This document shows positions 1 to 6,854 of a stretch of DNA of 11,937 nt, piece by piece (position 1 is the stretch's first letter; each line of letters begins with the position of its first letter). The stretch comes from CAMNAO01 sp045605145. Lineage in GTDB: Bacteria; Bacillota; Clostridia; Oscillospirales; Oscillospiraceae. The notes beneath the pieces were generated by a model. That model was not told where the DNA came from. It saw only the letters and a program-made list of their open reading frames with translations, and did not search any database. Location: contig JAZUPH010000006.1 in the NCBI GenBank assembly GCA_045605145.1, positions 1-11,937 of the forward strand, written 5' to 3'. The translations under genes and the position numbers were made by a program.

Positions 1-471
1 CCCGATAAGGTACAGAATCTTACGGCTGTGTACAGTGCCGACGATCATACGGTCTCCCTCTCGTGGGAGCGGGTGCCGGGCGTCTACGGCTACATCGTTG
101 AGCGGCTCGACCCAGTAAGCGGGCAGTGGAGCGAAGTGGGCCGGGTAATCGGCGCGGGCATCACCGCGTATCTGGACGAGGACCCCGCACTTGTAATGGG
201 TACGGTGTACAGCTACCGCGTGTCGGCTTTCTTGACCCAAAGCGGCACGGACTATGTGGGCGAGGCCTCGGATGAGGCCGAGGTGGTGGTCGGCACTCTG
301 CCCGAGCCGGCGGAAGAGCCTGACCCAGCAGCATTGCCGGACGAGGGTACAGACGATACACAGGACGCACCGGGCGGCGACGCTCCCCATGGAGAGGATG
401 CCCTGCCCGATGCGGAAATTGACGAAAACAGCGGCGGTACCGCCGAGAATACGCAGGAGGATCAAACATGA
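1..471 (+). CDS. Fibronectin type III domain protein, 3' end (partial)
   Basis: The reading frame is open from the first base, so the gene starts upstream of the window; 156 residues are visible. Residues 1-97 read as one fibronectin type III domain: a KVQNLTAVY first strand, a VSLSWERVPGVYGYIVER strand pair with the conserved Trp, and a VYSYRVSAF strand near the end. FN3 modules occur in extracellular bacterial proteins as spacers or binding domains, often next to carbohydrate-active or cell-wall domains, so a secreted or surface protein is likely (inference, since the N-terminus is missing). Residues 98-156 are a low-complexity acidic tail rich in Pro, Asp, Glu and Gly, with no LPXTG motif or membrane anchor. 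The stop codon overlaps the next gene's start as ATGA. The GTG at 28 falls inside the first FN3 strand and is not a credible start. Confidence 0.8.
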   Translation, partial: PDKVQNLTAVYSADDHTVSLSWERVPGVYGYIVERLDPVSGQWSEVGRVIGAGITAYLDEDPALVMGTVYSYRVSAFLTQSGTDYVGEASDEAEVVVGTLPEPAEEPDPAALPDEGTDDTQDAPGGDAPHGEDALPDAEIDENSGGTAENTQEDQT

Positions 472-1232
472 ATATCGCAGTTATCACCGGCGCCAGCTCC
501 GGCATGGGCAGGGACTTTGTTCTGCAGCTTGATGCCCAGTATGAATATGATGAAATCTGGGTCGTTGCCCGCCGCCGTGAAAGGCTTGAAGCGCTGCAGA
601 CCCGCGCGCCTTTGCGCATCCTGCCCCTGGATCTGACCAAGGACAGCAGCTTTGATGTGTACCGCACCCTGCTGGAGGAGAATAAACCCTCCATCCGCAC
701 TCTGGTCAACGCCGCCGGCTTCGGCAAGTTTGAGCCCGCCGAGACCGTTGAACTGGAAGACGCCATGGGGATGATCGACCTTAACTGCAAGGCACTTGTC
801 GCCATCACCCAGATTTCCCTGCCTTATATGAGCGCCGGCTCCCAGATATACAACATCGGCTCCCTTTCTTCCTTCCAGCCTGTGCCCTATATGATAAGCT
901 ACGCCAGCTCCAAGGCGCTGGTGCTCAGCTATTCCCGCGGTCTGGGCCGTGAATTGCGCGGCAGGGGCATCGGCGTTATCTGCATTTGTCCCGGCTGGGT
1001 GGAGACCGAGTTCTTTGACAGGGCCCAGTCCCGCGACAAGCACTCCGTCAACTACTTCAATGTTGTGTGGAAGTCTGAAGATGTGGTCAAAAAGGCCATT
1101 CGTGACGCCAAGCGGGGCAAAGATGTGTCCGTCCTTGGCTTCCAGGTTCGGGCGCAGGTGCTGGCTGTTAAGCTGCTGCCCCACAACCTTGTCATGAGCA
1201 TCTGGCTCAATCAGCAGGGACACAAAAACTGA
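468..1232 (+). CDS. SDR family NAD(P)-dependent oxidoreductase
   Basis: This is a classical short-chain dehydrogenase/reductase of 254 residues, the usual length for the family. The Rossmann motif TGASSGMG spans residues 7-14, and ARRRERLE at 34-41 suggests NADP(H) preference through its arginines. NAAG is at 81-84. The catalytic tetrad is complete: N106, S132, Y145 and K149 (YASSK). CPGWVET at 174-180 is the usual PG motif after the fifth strand. It should be a cytosolic reductase of a carbonyl or alcohol; the substrate cannot be told from sequence. The ATG at 468 has AGGAGG at 455-460 seven bases upstream, and it overlaps the stop of the upstream FN3 gene (ATGA), so the two are probably translationally coupled. 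A terminator follows directly. Confidence 0.92.
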   Translation: MNIAVITGASSGMGRDFVLQLDAQYEYDEIWVVARRRERLEALQTRAPLRILPLDLTKDSSFDVYRTLLEENKPSIRTLVNAAGFGKFEPAETVELEDAMGMIDLNCKALVAITQISLPYMSAGSQIYNIGSLSSFQPVPYMISYASSKALVLSYSRGLGRELRGRGIGVICICPGWVETEFFDRAQSRDKHSVNYFNVVWKSEDVVKKAIRDAKRGKDVSVLGFQVRAQVLAVKLLPHNLVMSIWLNQQGHKN

Positions 1233-1244
1233 CACCGCAAACAG

Positions 1245-1272
1245 GCGCGCTGCCCACGGCAGTGCGCTTTTT
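1245..1272 (+). terminator. Rho-independent terminator after the SDR gene
   Basis: A 10-bp stem (1245-1254 with 1258-1267, one G-T pair) with loop CAC is followed by TTTTT. It starts 12 bases after the SDR stop and ends the FN3-SDR unit. Confidence 0.9.
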
Positions 1273-1337
1273 GCGTGAAAATATTGCGGAATTTAATGCT
1301 ATTACCGTGAAATCATGGCGATATACAGTGCATTACC

Positions 1338-1366
1338 TTGCTATTGGGGGGTGATTGTGCTATACT
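1338..1366 (+). promoter_or_regulatory. Sigma-A-type promoter of the ktrBA operon
   Basis: The -35 is TTGCTA (1338-1343), followed by a 17-base spacer and the -10 TATACT (1361-1366). The -10 is extended by TGC directly upstream. The block TGTGCTATACT (1356-1366) recurs at two other promoters in this window. Expected transcription start is near 1373, giving a leader of about 30 bases. Confidence 0.8.
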
Positions 1367-1401
1367 TGGCCTGATCACCACTTGATTGGCGGAGGCCCTG
1401 T

Positions 1402-2694
1402 GTGAAGCGAAAGATACATCTATCGCCCGGCAGACTGATTGCGCTGGGCTTTGCATCGGTAATATTGTTGGGGGCGCTGCTGCTTATGCTGCCCTTCTCC
1501 ACATTTGAGGGTAAGCAGCTGGGCTTTCTTGAGGCGCTGTTTACTTCCACCAGTGCGGTCTGCGTCACGGGCCTTGTTGTCGTGGATACCGGAACCACCT
1601 TCACCGTTTTTGGCAGGGCGGTAATCATGCTGCTCATTCAGACGGGCGGCCTGGGCATCGCCATACTGGGCGTTGTTGTCACGCTCACACTGCGCCGCGG
1701 GCTCAGCTTCCGGGACCGCAGCCTTATTAAAGAGAGCTGGAATATCGACAGCTACAGCGGTATCGGAAAACTTCTGCGCACCGTGCTTCTTATGACGGTG
1801 GGCATTGAGCTTGCCGGCGCCGTGCTGACCATGCCGGTCATGCTGCGCAGCTATCCATTCGCTAAGGCGCTTGGCTTCAGCCTGTTCCATTCCATCTCTG
1901 CCTTCAACAACGCTGGCTTCGACCTGTTCGGCGGGTATCAGAATCTGACCGCCTACAGTTCAGATGTCTGGATGAATCTGGTGACCGCCGGCCTTATCAT
2001 CATCGCCGGAGTGGGCTACCTTACGCTGATAGATGTTTTCACCATCCGCAGCCCCAAAAAGTACAGCCTGCAGACCAAGGTCGCTCTAAGTGTTACGGCG
2101 GTGCTGATCGTGCTTGGCACGCTACTTTTAAAGCTGACCGACGGATACACATGGCTTGAGGCCTTTTTCCAGAGCGTTACTGCCCGAACCGCAGGTTTTA
2201 ATACCGTTGACCTGGGCAGCATGAGTCAGGCGGGTCTTTTTGTGATGACCCTTCTTATGATTGTGGGCGCGTCACCCGGCTCCACCGGCGGCGGAACCAA
2301 GACCACCACATTGTTTGCCATCCTGCTTGCGGTCAAGTCCTATGCTACCAATACCCAGCCCGAGGCATTTAAGCGCAAGCTGCCCAACGCCGTTATCAGC
2401 CGCGCCTTCCTGGTGATGACGCTGTCGCTTATGACACTGGGGCTTTCCACCCTGCTGCTGTGTATATTTGAGCCGCAGTACAGCTTTATGCAGCTGCTGT
2501 ATGAGGCGGCATCTGCTGTCAATACGGTGGGTGTCACCACCGGCATCACTCCGCAGCTGGGCACCGCGGCCCGCATTGTCCTCATATTCACGATGTATAT
2601 CGGCCGCCTTGGAACCATGACCATTGCGACACTGTGGATCACACGGCCCGACAAGACCTTCAGCTATTCGGAAGAATCCATTACCGTAGGATAG
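1402..2694 (+). CDS. ktrB: TrkH/KtrB-family potassium uptake channel subunit
   Basis: This is the membrane, ion-conducting subunit of a Ktr-type K+ uptake system. It is 430 residues long, close to the roughly 440-450 of KtrB and shorter than TrkH. The four pseudo-repeats of membrane helix, pore loop, membrane helix are visible through their selectivity-filter segments: VTGL (55-58), NAGF (170-173), TAGF (263-266) and TVGV (375-378), each with the key glycine (G57, G172, G265, G377). GASPGSTGGGTKTTT at 289-303 is the conserved stretch that leads into the gating loop of the third repeat. In known systems KtrB dimers sit on a KtrA octamer ring and uptake is often Na+-dependent. The GTG start at 1402 is chosen because GGAGG (1390-1394) lies seven bases upstream and a promoter precedes it. 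ktrA follows 13 bases after the stop. Confidence 0.93.
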   Translation: MKRKIHLSPGRLIALGFASVILLGALLLMLPFSTFEGKQLGFLEALFTSTSAVCVTGLVVVDTGTTFTVFGRAVIMLLIQTGGLGIAILGVVVTLTLRRGLSFRDRSLIKESWNIDSYSGIGKLLRTVLLMTVGIELAGAVLTMPVMLRSYPFAKALGFSLFHSISAFNNAGFDLFGGYQNLTAYSSDVWMNLVTAGLIIIAGVGYLTLIDVFTIRSPKKYSLQTKVALSVTAVLIVLGTLLLKLTDGYTWLEAFFQSVTARTAGFNTVDLGSMSQAGLFVMTLLMIVGASPGSTGGGTKTTTLFAILLAVKSYATNTQPEAFKRKLPNAVISRAFLVMTLSLMTLGLSTLLLCIFEPQYSFMQLLYEAASAVNTVGVTTGITPQLGTAARIVLIFTMYIGRLGTMTIATLWITRPDKTFSYSEESITVG

Positions 2695-2707
2695 GAGATC
2701 AAGCGTA

Positions 2708-3379
2708 ATGAAAAAAAGACCCCCTGACAAAGAAGTATTCGGTGTGATCGGCCTTGGCCGATTCGGCTTCGCCCTGGCGCAGGAGCTGGCCCAGTCCGGC
2801 GTGGAGGTACTGGTTGTGGACAAGCAGGAGGAGATAGTCCGCGAGGCACGCGCTTTTACCGATAACGCCTATGTTGCCTCCGACCTGGGCATCAGCAATC
2901 TGGAGCGGATGGGTTTCGGTGAGTGCTCCACCGTTGTTGTGTGTATTACCGGCCGCATTGATGTCAGCATGCTGACAACACTGAATGTGGTTAATATGGG
3001 CGTGCCAAAGGTTATTGCCAAGGCTGTCAGTGCCGACCACGGCGCACTTCTGGAGAAGATCGGTGCCGAGGTGGTGTATCCTGAGCGGGACATGGGCGTG
3101 CGCCTTGCAAAGCGCCTTAAATCCAACAGCGTCATGGAATACATCAATCTGTCCAACGATGTGGACATTAGCGAGGTCAAGCTGCCCTCATCCCTTGTGG
3201 GCGTGAAGGTCATTGATTCAGGTATCCGCAGGGATTTCTCACTTAACATCATCGCCATCCAGCGCGTGGGCGAGACCACGACCAATGTCATGCCCAACGA
3301 AGTGCTGCAGGCGGGGGATGTGCTTTTGCTCATCGGTAAAAACACCGACCTTAAGCGCTTTCTTGATACAAACAGTTAA
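2708..3379 (+). CDS. ktrA: KtrA/TrkA-type RCK regulatory subunit of K+ uptake
   Basis: This is the cytosolic regulator that gates KtrB. It is 223 residues long, the usual KtrA length (one RCK unit, unlike the duplicated TrkA). Residues 10-130 form the Rossmann-like RCK_N domain, with GLGRFG at 15-20 and the ribose-binding acidic residue D38 at the end of the second strand (VLVVDK). Residues from about 140 to the end form RCK_C (EVKLPSSLVGVKV at 156-168 and GDVLLLIG at 203-210). In characterised homologues the N-domain binds ATP/ADP or NAD(H) and RCK_C binds cyclic di-AMP, which closes the channel; these ligands are family knowledge, not visible here. Its AGGAG (2693-2697) overlaps the ktrB stop codon, ten bases before ATG, so the pair is co-transcribed and probably co-translated. 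Confidence 0.93.
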   Translation: MKKRPPDKEVFGVIGLGRFGFALAQELAQSGVEVLVVDKQEEIVREARAFTDNAYVASDLGISNLERMGFGECSTVVVCITGRIDVSMLTTLNVVNMGVPKVIAKAVSADHGALLEKIGAEVVYPERDMGVRLAKRLKSNSVMEYINLSNDVDISEVKLPSSLVGVKVIDSGIRRDFSLNIIAIQRVGETTTNVMPNEVLQAGDVLLLIGKNTDLKRFLDTNS

Positions 3380-3405
3380 GCTGCTGCGGCAGTAAGGAGA
3401 CAGTT

Positions 3406-4272
3406 ATGAAACGCTATATCAGCGCAATTCTGGCGGCACTGCTGCTTGTGTTGCTGACCGGCTGCGGCAGTAATGAGGACAGCAACCGCATCAGCCTTGA
3501 CGGTACCCAGCTGGAGATTACCGCCTCGTCAGAGTTTTTCAATACCATTGGCGAGCATGTAATGACTTACTCACTGGGCAAGGCCGTGTTGCAGGATGAC
3601 GGGGATATCGTCTTTGTCCACACCTTCACCAATCACAGCGACTACCGCGTGACCTTCATCGTGTGCGAGTTTATATACTACACCGCCGACGGAAGCGTCA
3701 TGGCCCACAAACAGCTCACCAAATCGCTGGTGGAGACACCGGTGGAGGCAGGCGGAACATATACATATTATTCCACCAACAACTTTGGCGGCGCCGTCCC
3801 CTACACTATGGAGGCCTGCATAACCCGGGCCGACACCGAGTTTGAGACACCGATCCTGCCCAAGCCCAGTGAGGACAGCGCTCTGTTCACCTTTTTCACC
3901 GACGGGCGATACACCGGTCTGGTTCGCGCCTTTGCCTCCGTACCTCCGGCGGCGCTTATGTACACCGACCCCTCCGGCGGCACCATCACCGTCACTGACG
4001 CGGCGTCTATAAAATCGGTTTATGAGGCCATGTGCGCGGTGCAGGTGGGCACAGTCAGCGGCTCGTCATCCGATGGAAAAGACAGGGTTTACACCTTCAT
4101 TATGTCCGACGGGACGGAATATACCGTGGCCTTTGAAGGCTCATCCCTTATCAGATACGGCGACTCACTCTACTCCGTCAGCGGCACAGCTTCTCTCTAT
4201 TCCCTTGTGCTAAAAGACGGTGAGTACAGCCAGCAGTCCGGCGACGATTACGAGCGGGGACAGGTGGACTGA
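3406..4272 (+). CDS. Uncharacterised lipoprotein, third gene of the ktrBA operon
   Basis: The product has 288 residues and I do not recognise the family with confidence. The N-terminus is a clear lipoprotein signal: MKRY, a hydrophobic stretch from residue 5 to 18, and the lipobox LLTG-C with the lipidated cysteine C20, so it should be anchored on the outer face of the membrane. Residues 60-130 (VFVHTFTNHSDYRVTF onward) look like a beta-sandwich of the FxLYD/DUF4352 kind that handles extracellular ligands. Residues 190-265 form a second beta-rich unit (DGTEYTVAFEGSSLI, then YGDSLYSVSG). The ATG at 3406 has AAGGAGA at 3394-3400. The gene begins 26 bases after ktrA with no terminator between and ends just before a strong one, so it belongs to the K+ operon. 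A sensory or accessory role in K+/osmotic response is only inferred from position. Confidence 0.8.
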   Translation: MKRYISAILAALLLVLLTGCGSNEDSNRISLDGTQLEITASSEFFNTIGEHVMTYSLGKAVLQDDGDIVFVHTFTNHSDYRVTFIVCEFIYYTADGSVMAHKQLTKSLVETPVEAGGTYTYYSTNNFGGAVPYTMEACITRADTEFETPILPKPSEDSALFTFFTDGRYTGLVRAFASVPPAALMYTDPSGGTITVTDAASIKSVYEAMCAVQVGTVSGSSSDGKDRVYTFIMSDGTEYTVAFEGSSLIRYGDSLYSVSGTASLYSLVLKDGEYSQQSGDDYERGQVD

Positions 4273-4289
4273 AAAATACCGGAAAATTC

Positions 4290-4329
4290 AAAAACAGTAC
4301 GGCAGAAGCCCTTCGCCGTACTGTTTTTT
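4290..4329 (+). terminator. Rho-independent terminator of the ktrBA-lipoprotein operon
   Basis: A 10-bp stem (4294-4303 with 4315-4324), with an inner GAA/TTC extension over a bulged A, is flanked by A5 upstream and T6 (4324-4329) downstream. It may also stop transcription from the other strand. Confidence 0.92.
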
Positions 4330-4344
4330 CATATATGCGCCGTA

Positions 4345-4372
4345 TTGCATTGCGCACATGCTATGGTATAAT
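4345..4372 (+). promoter_or_regulatory. Promoter of the aldo/keto reductase gene
   Basis: The -35 is TTGCAT (4345-4350), followed by a 16-base spacer and a perfect -10 TATAAT (4367-4372) extended by TGG. It lies between the preceding terminator and the ribosome site at 4394-4400, giving a short leader of about 30 bases. Confidence 0.8.
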
Positions 4373-4407
4373 GATAACGGAACTATTTCTGATGGGAGGA
4401 TGAACCG

Positions 4408-5436
4408 TTGAAAAAGATACGACTCGGCAAAACTGAGCTTATGGTCACGAAAACCTCCATGGGCTGCCTGCCCGTCCAGCGCTGCGGCGTTGAAGAGGGC
4501 GCAAAGATCCTTCGCGCCGCATATGAAAAGGGCATAACCTTTTTTGACACGGCAAATGCATATACCGACAGCGAGATGAAAATGGGCATCGCCCTGAGCG
4601 ATGTGCGCGATAAAATCATCATCGCCACTAAAAGCGGCGCCCGGGATAAGGCCGGCGTGCTCAAACACGTGGAAAACAGCCTGAAAATGCTGAAAACCGA
4701 CTATGTGGACCTTCTCCAGCTTCATAATATTCCCGCACTGCCCGATTTCGACGACCCCGACAGCGCCTATGCCGGCGCGCTTGAGGCGAAGGAGCGCGGC
4801 TGGGTGCGCCATATCGGCGCCACCGCTCATAAGGTGGATGTGGCCGAGCAGGTCATCGCCTGCGGCAAGTTTGAAACACTGCAGTTCCCCTTCAGCTACA
4901 TATCATCGGATCGGGACATTGACCTTGCCCGCAAGTGTAAAGAGGCGGACATGGGCTTTATCGCCATGAAGGGTCTGGCCGGCGGCCTTCTGACCAATGC
5001 CCGCGCCTGCCACGCCTTTATGAAGCAGTACGACAACGTGGTGCCCATCTGGGGTGTGCAGCGCATGGAAGAGCTTGAGGAGTGGATCGCCCTGGCTGAG
5101 GAGGATCCGTCCATGGATGATGAGCTTGCCGCCGCCATCAAGGCCGACCGTGACCAGCTGGTGGGCGGCTTCTGCCGCAGCTGCGGATACTGCATGCCCT
5201 GCCCCGTGGGGATAGAGATCAACAATTCTGCCCGCATGAACATGCTGCTGCGCCGCTCTCCCTGGCGCCAGTACTACAGCCCCCAGTGGCAGGAGAAGAT
5301 GGAGCGCATCAACGACTGTATCGAATGTCACAGCTGCAGCAGCAAATGCCCCTATGGACTGAACACGCCCGAACTGCTCAAATACATGCTCAAGGACTAT
5401 CACGAGTTCTATGAGCAGCACAAGCACGAGCTGTAA
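4408..5436 (+). CDS. Aldo/keto reductase with C-terminal 4Fe-4S-type cysteine motifs
   Basis: This protein of 342 residues joins an aldo/keto reductase barrel (about 1-235) to a ferredoxin-like tail. The AKR tetrad residues are recognisable: D47 and Y52 in FFDTANAYTDSE, K75 in IIATKSG and H106 in LLQLHNI. The tail carries two four-cysteine motifs: C256, C259, C262, C265 followed by P266, and C304, C307, C310, C314 followed by P315. The second is the classic CxxCxxCxxxCP of a 4Fe-4S cluster, so electrons probably pass between an Fe-S centre and the barrel. The family (aldo/keto reductase with 4Fe-4S domain) is common in anaerobic Firmicutes; substrates are mostly unknown. The TTG start at 4408 is set by GGGAGGA (4394-4400) seven bases upstream and by its own promoter; an ATG at 4400 is out of frame. 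It is a single-gene unit ended by its own terminator. Confidence 0.9.
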   Translation: MKKIRLGKTELMVTKTSMGCLPVQRCGVEEGAKILRAAYEKGITFFDTANAYTDSEMKMGIALSDVRDKIIIATKSGARDKAGVLKHVENSLKMLKTDYVDLLQLHNIPALPDFDDPDSAYAGALEAKERGWVRHIGATAHKVDVAEQVIACGKFETLQFPFSYISSDRDIDLARKCKEADMGFIAMKGLAGGLLTNARACHAFMKQYDNVVPIWGVQRMEELEEWIALAEEDPSMDDELAAAIKADRDQLVGGFCRSCGYCMPCPVGIEINNSARMNMLLRRSPWRQYYSPQWQEKMERINDCIECHSCSSKCPYGLNTPELLKYMLKDYHEFYEQHKHEL

Positions 5437-5452
5437 TATGCACCGACAGTGA

Positions 5453-5484
5453 GAATACCCGGCAACCGCCGGGTATTCTATTTT
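5453..5484 (+). terminator. Rho-independent terminator after the aldo/keto reductase
   Basis: A perfect 11-bp stem (5453-5463 with 5468-5478) with loop AACC is followed by TATTTT. It begins 16 bases after the stop codon. Confidence 0.92.
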
Positions 5485-5516
5485 ATAAAATGAAACTAAT
5501 ACATGTATAATTATGC

Positions 5517-5545
5517 TTGCAACAGTCGGCTGGCTGTGCTATACT
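5517..5545 (+). promoter_or_regulatory. Promoter of the esterase-fold gene
   Basis: The -35 is TTGCAA (5517-5522), followed by a 17-base spacer and TATACT (5540-5545) with an extended TGC. TGTGCTATACT (5535-5545) is identical to the block at the ktrB and tetR promoters. This promoter lies inside the longest open frame of the downstream gene, which rules out the earlier start codon. Confidence 0.8.
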
Positions 5546-5614
5546 GAGGCCGCAGGCATATGCCGGTGCCGCTTTGAATGGTCGCTGCGGCAATACTGTT
5601 TTTGGGAGGATAAA

Positions 5615-6760
5615 ATGGAGTTTTCGAAAGAATTTCTTGCCAACAAGATGTTTATCCAGCATGCGCTGTCCTTTGACCGGCTGAGCAAAGGCCGTAAATA
5701 CGCACCTGATGCCGGGTATGAGATCATGCCCAACGGCGATGTGGCGCTGCGTGTGTACGCGCCCAATGCAAAATGTGTCCGTGCGGAGGCGTGGGCGGAT
5801 AAGGTCAGCTTTACCCGCCGTGATGACGGCATGTTTGAGGGCGTGCTCCCCTATGATGAGAAGGACACAGGCCCGCGCACTGTGAACATTTATATTGATG
5901 AGGCACTGGTGCTCAGCCCATATCTGCCCATTTACTGGACAGAGGACCGCCCCTGCAACTTTGTCGAAATGCCCGATGAGGCTGTGGATTTTGCCATGGT
6001 GAAGGATGTGCCCCACGGCATGATGCTCCATGCCACCTTCTGGGCCGAGGCCACCGGCGATTGGGAGCGCTGCACCGTATACACCCCGCCCGGATACATG
6101 AACGGGACGGACAGCTACCCCGTGCTGTATCTGCAGAACGGCGGCAGCGACAATGAGACCAGCTGGGAATACTCCGGCCGTGTGGCCAATATCATGGACA
6201 ACCTCATTGCCGAAGGCAAGGCGGTGCCCATGCTGATCGTTATGAATAATGCCATGCTCCGCGCCGGGGGAGAGATATCCAATTTCCGCGATAGGGCGCT
6301 GGAGAGCATCATTGTTGACAGCTGCATCCCCTATATTGAGCAGAATTTCCGTGTCAAGACCGACAAGTGGAACCGCGCCATTGCCGGCCTTTCCATGGGC
6401 GCCTATATGTCCAACGACATAGGCTTCTGGCATCCGGAGCTGTTTGGCTACATTGGCGGCTTTACCGCCAGCATGACCACCACCGAAACCTGGGAGCGTT
6501 ATGAGCGCCCCTGGCCGCAGGTGCTCAAGGCCGCCCAGGAGGACATCACTACCTTCAGTGATAAGTATAAGGTTTTCCACCGCTCCACCACGACTCTTGA
6601 GAACCATTTCGAATTTTTTGAGGCCGATGACGAGCTGTGCGCCAGGGCGGGCATTGACAAGCTCGACGGTTACTACCGCTTTGTCTATCCCCCCACCACC
6701 TCCAAGTGGCAGAGCTGGCGCATGGGCATCCGCGACTTTGCCCAGGAGATATTCAAGTAA
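5615..6760 (+). CDS. Putative esterase (alpha/beta hydrolase, esterase D/XynZ type) with N-terminal E-set domain
   Basis: The product has 381 residues. Residues 38-105 look like a CBM48/E-set sandwich (VALRVYAPNAKCVRAEAW, then a VLPY...TVNIYID strand pair). Residues 130-380 form an alpha/beta hydrolase of the feruloyl/acetyl-esterase group (Esterase, PF00756): TVYTPPGYM at 154-162, YPVLYLQNGG at 168-177, and the nucleophile elbow GLSMG at 258-262 with S260. In relatives the C-terminus carries an acid in a G.(E/D)D segment and a histidine in GGH.W..WR. Here the latter reads TTSKWQSWR (361-369), with Ser363 at the His position, and the acid region reads TTLEN, so catalysis is doubtful. No signal peptide is seen, so it should be cytosolic. 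The ATG at 5615 has GGGAGGA (5604-5610); an in-frame ATG at 5513 precedes the promoter and is not used. It converges on the sugar transporter gene. Confidence 0.82.
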   Translation: MEFSKEFLANKMFIQHALSFDRLSKGRKYAPDAGYEIMPNGDVALRVYAPNAKCVRAEAWADKVSFTRRDDGMFEGVLPYDEKDTGPRTVNIYIDEALVLSPYLPIYWTEDRPCNFVEMPDEAVDFAMVKDVPHGMMLHATFWAEATGDWERCTVYTPPGYMNGTDSYPVLYLQNGGSDNETSWEYSGRVANIMDNLIAEGKAVPMLIVMNNAMLRAGGEISNFRDRALESIIVDSCIPYIEQNFRVKTDKWNRAIAGLSMGAYMSNDIGFWHPELFGYIGGFTASMTTTETWERYERPWPQVLKAAQEDITTFSDKYKVFHRSTTTLENHFEFFEADDELCARAGIDKLDGYYRFVYPPTTSKWQSWRMGIRDFAQEIFK

Positions 6761-6801
6761 AGGCCTGCGCGTGGAAGCGGGCGCAAAATAATCGCAGATA
6801 C

Positions 6802-6836
6802 AAAAACAACCCCTCCGGCTGTTCCGGAGGGGTTGT
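6802..6836 (-). terminator. Terminator of the sugar transporter gene, shared with the convergent esterase gene
   Basis: A perfect 13-bp stem (6806-6818 with 6824-6836) with loop CTGTT. On the minus strand it is followed by a T run (A5 at 6802-6806 on the plus strand), 18 bases past the transporter stop. On the plus strand the tail (GCTTATA) is poor in T, so termination of the esterase transcript here would be weaker. Confidence 0.85.
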
Positions 6837-6854
6837 GCTTATAGAGGGAGGAGA

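Noticed and set aside
462..1235. Long minus-strand open frame (257 codons) opposite the SDR gene
   Set aside because: It mirrors the SDR gene, has no ribosome site or family motif, and arises from the codon bias of a GC-rich gene.
5513..5614. Upstream in-frame ATG extending the esterase protein by 34 residues
   Set aside because: The extension overlaps the -35/-10 elements and lacks a ribosome site, while ATG 5615 has GGGAGGA at proper distance.
5483..6607. 374-codon minus-strand open frame opposite the esterase gene
   Set aside because: Its sequence is low in recognisable motifs and would run through the terminator and promoter at 5453-5545; the plus-strand protein has clear esterase signatures.
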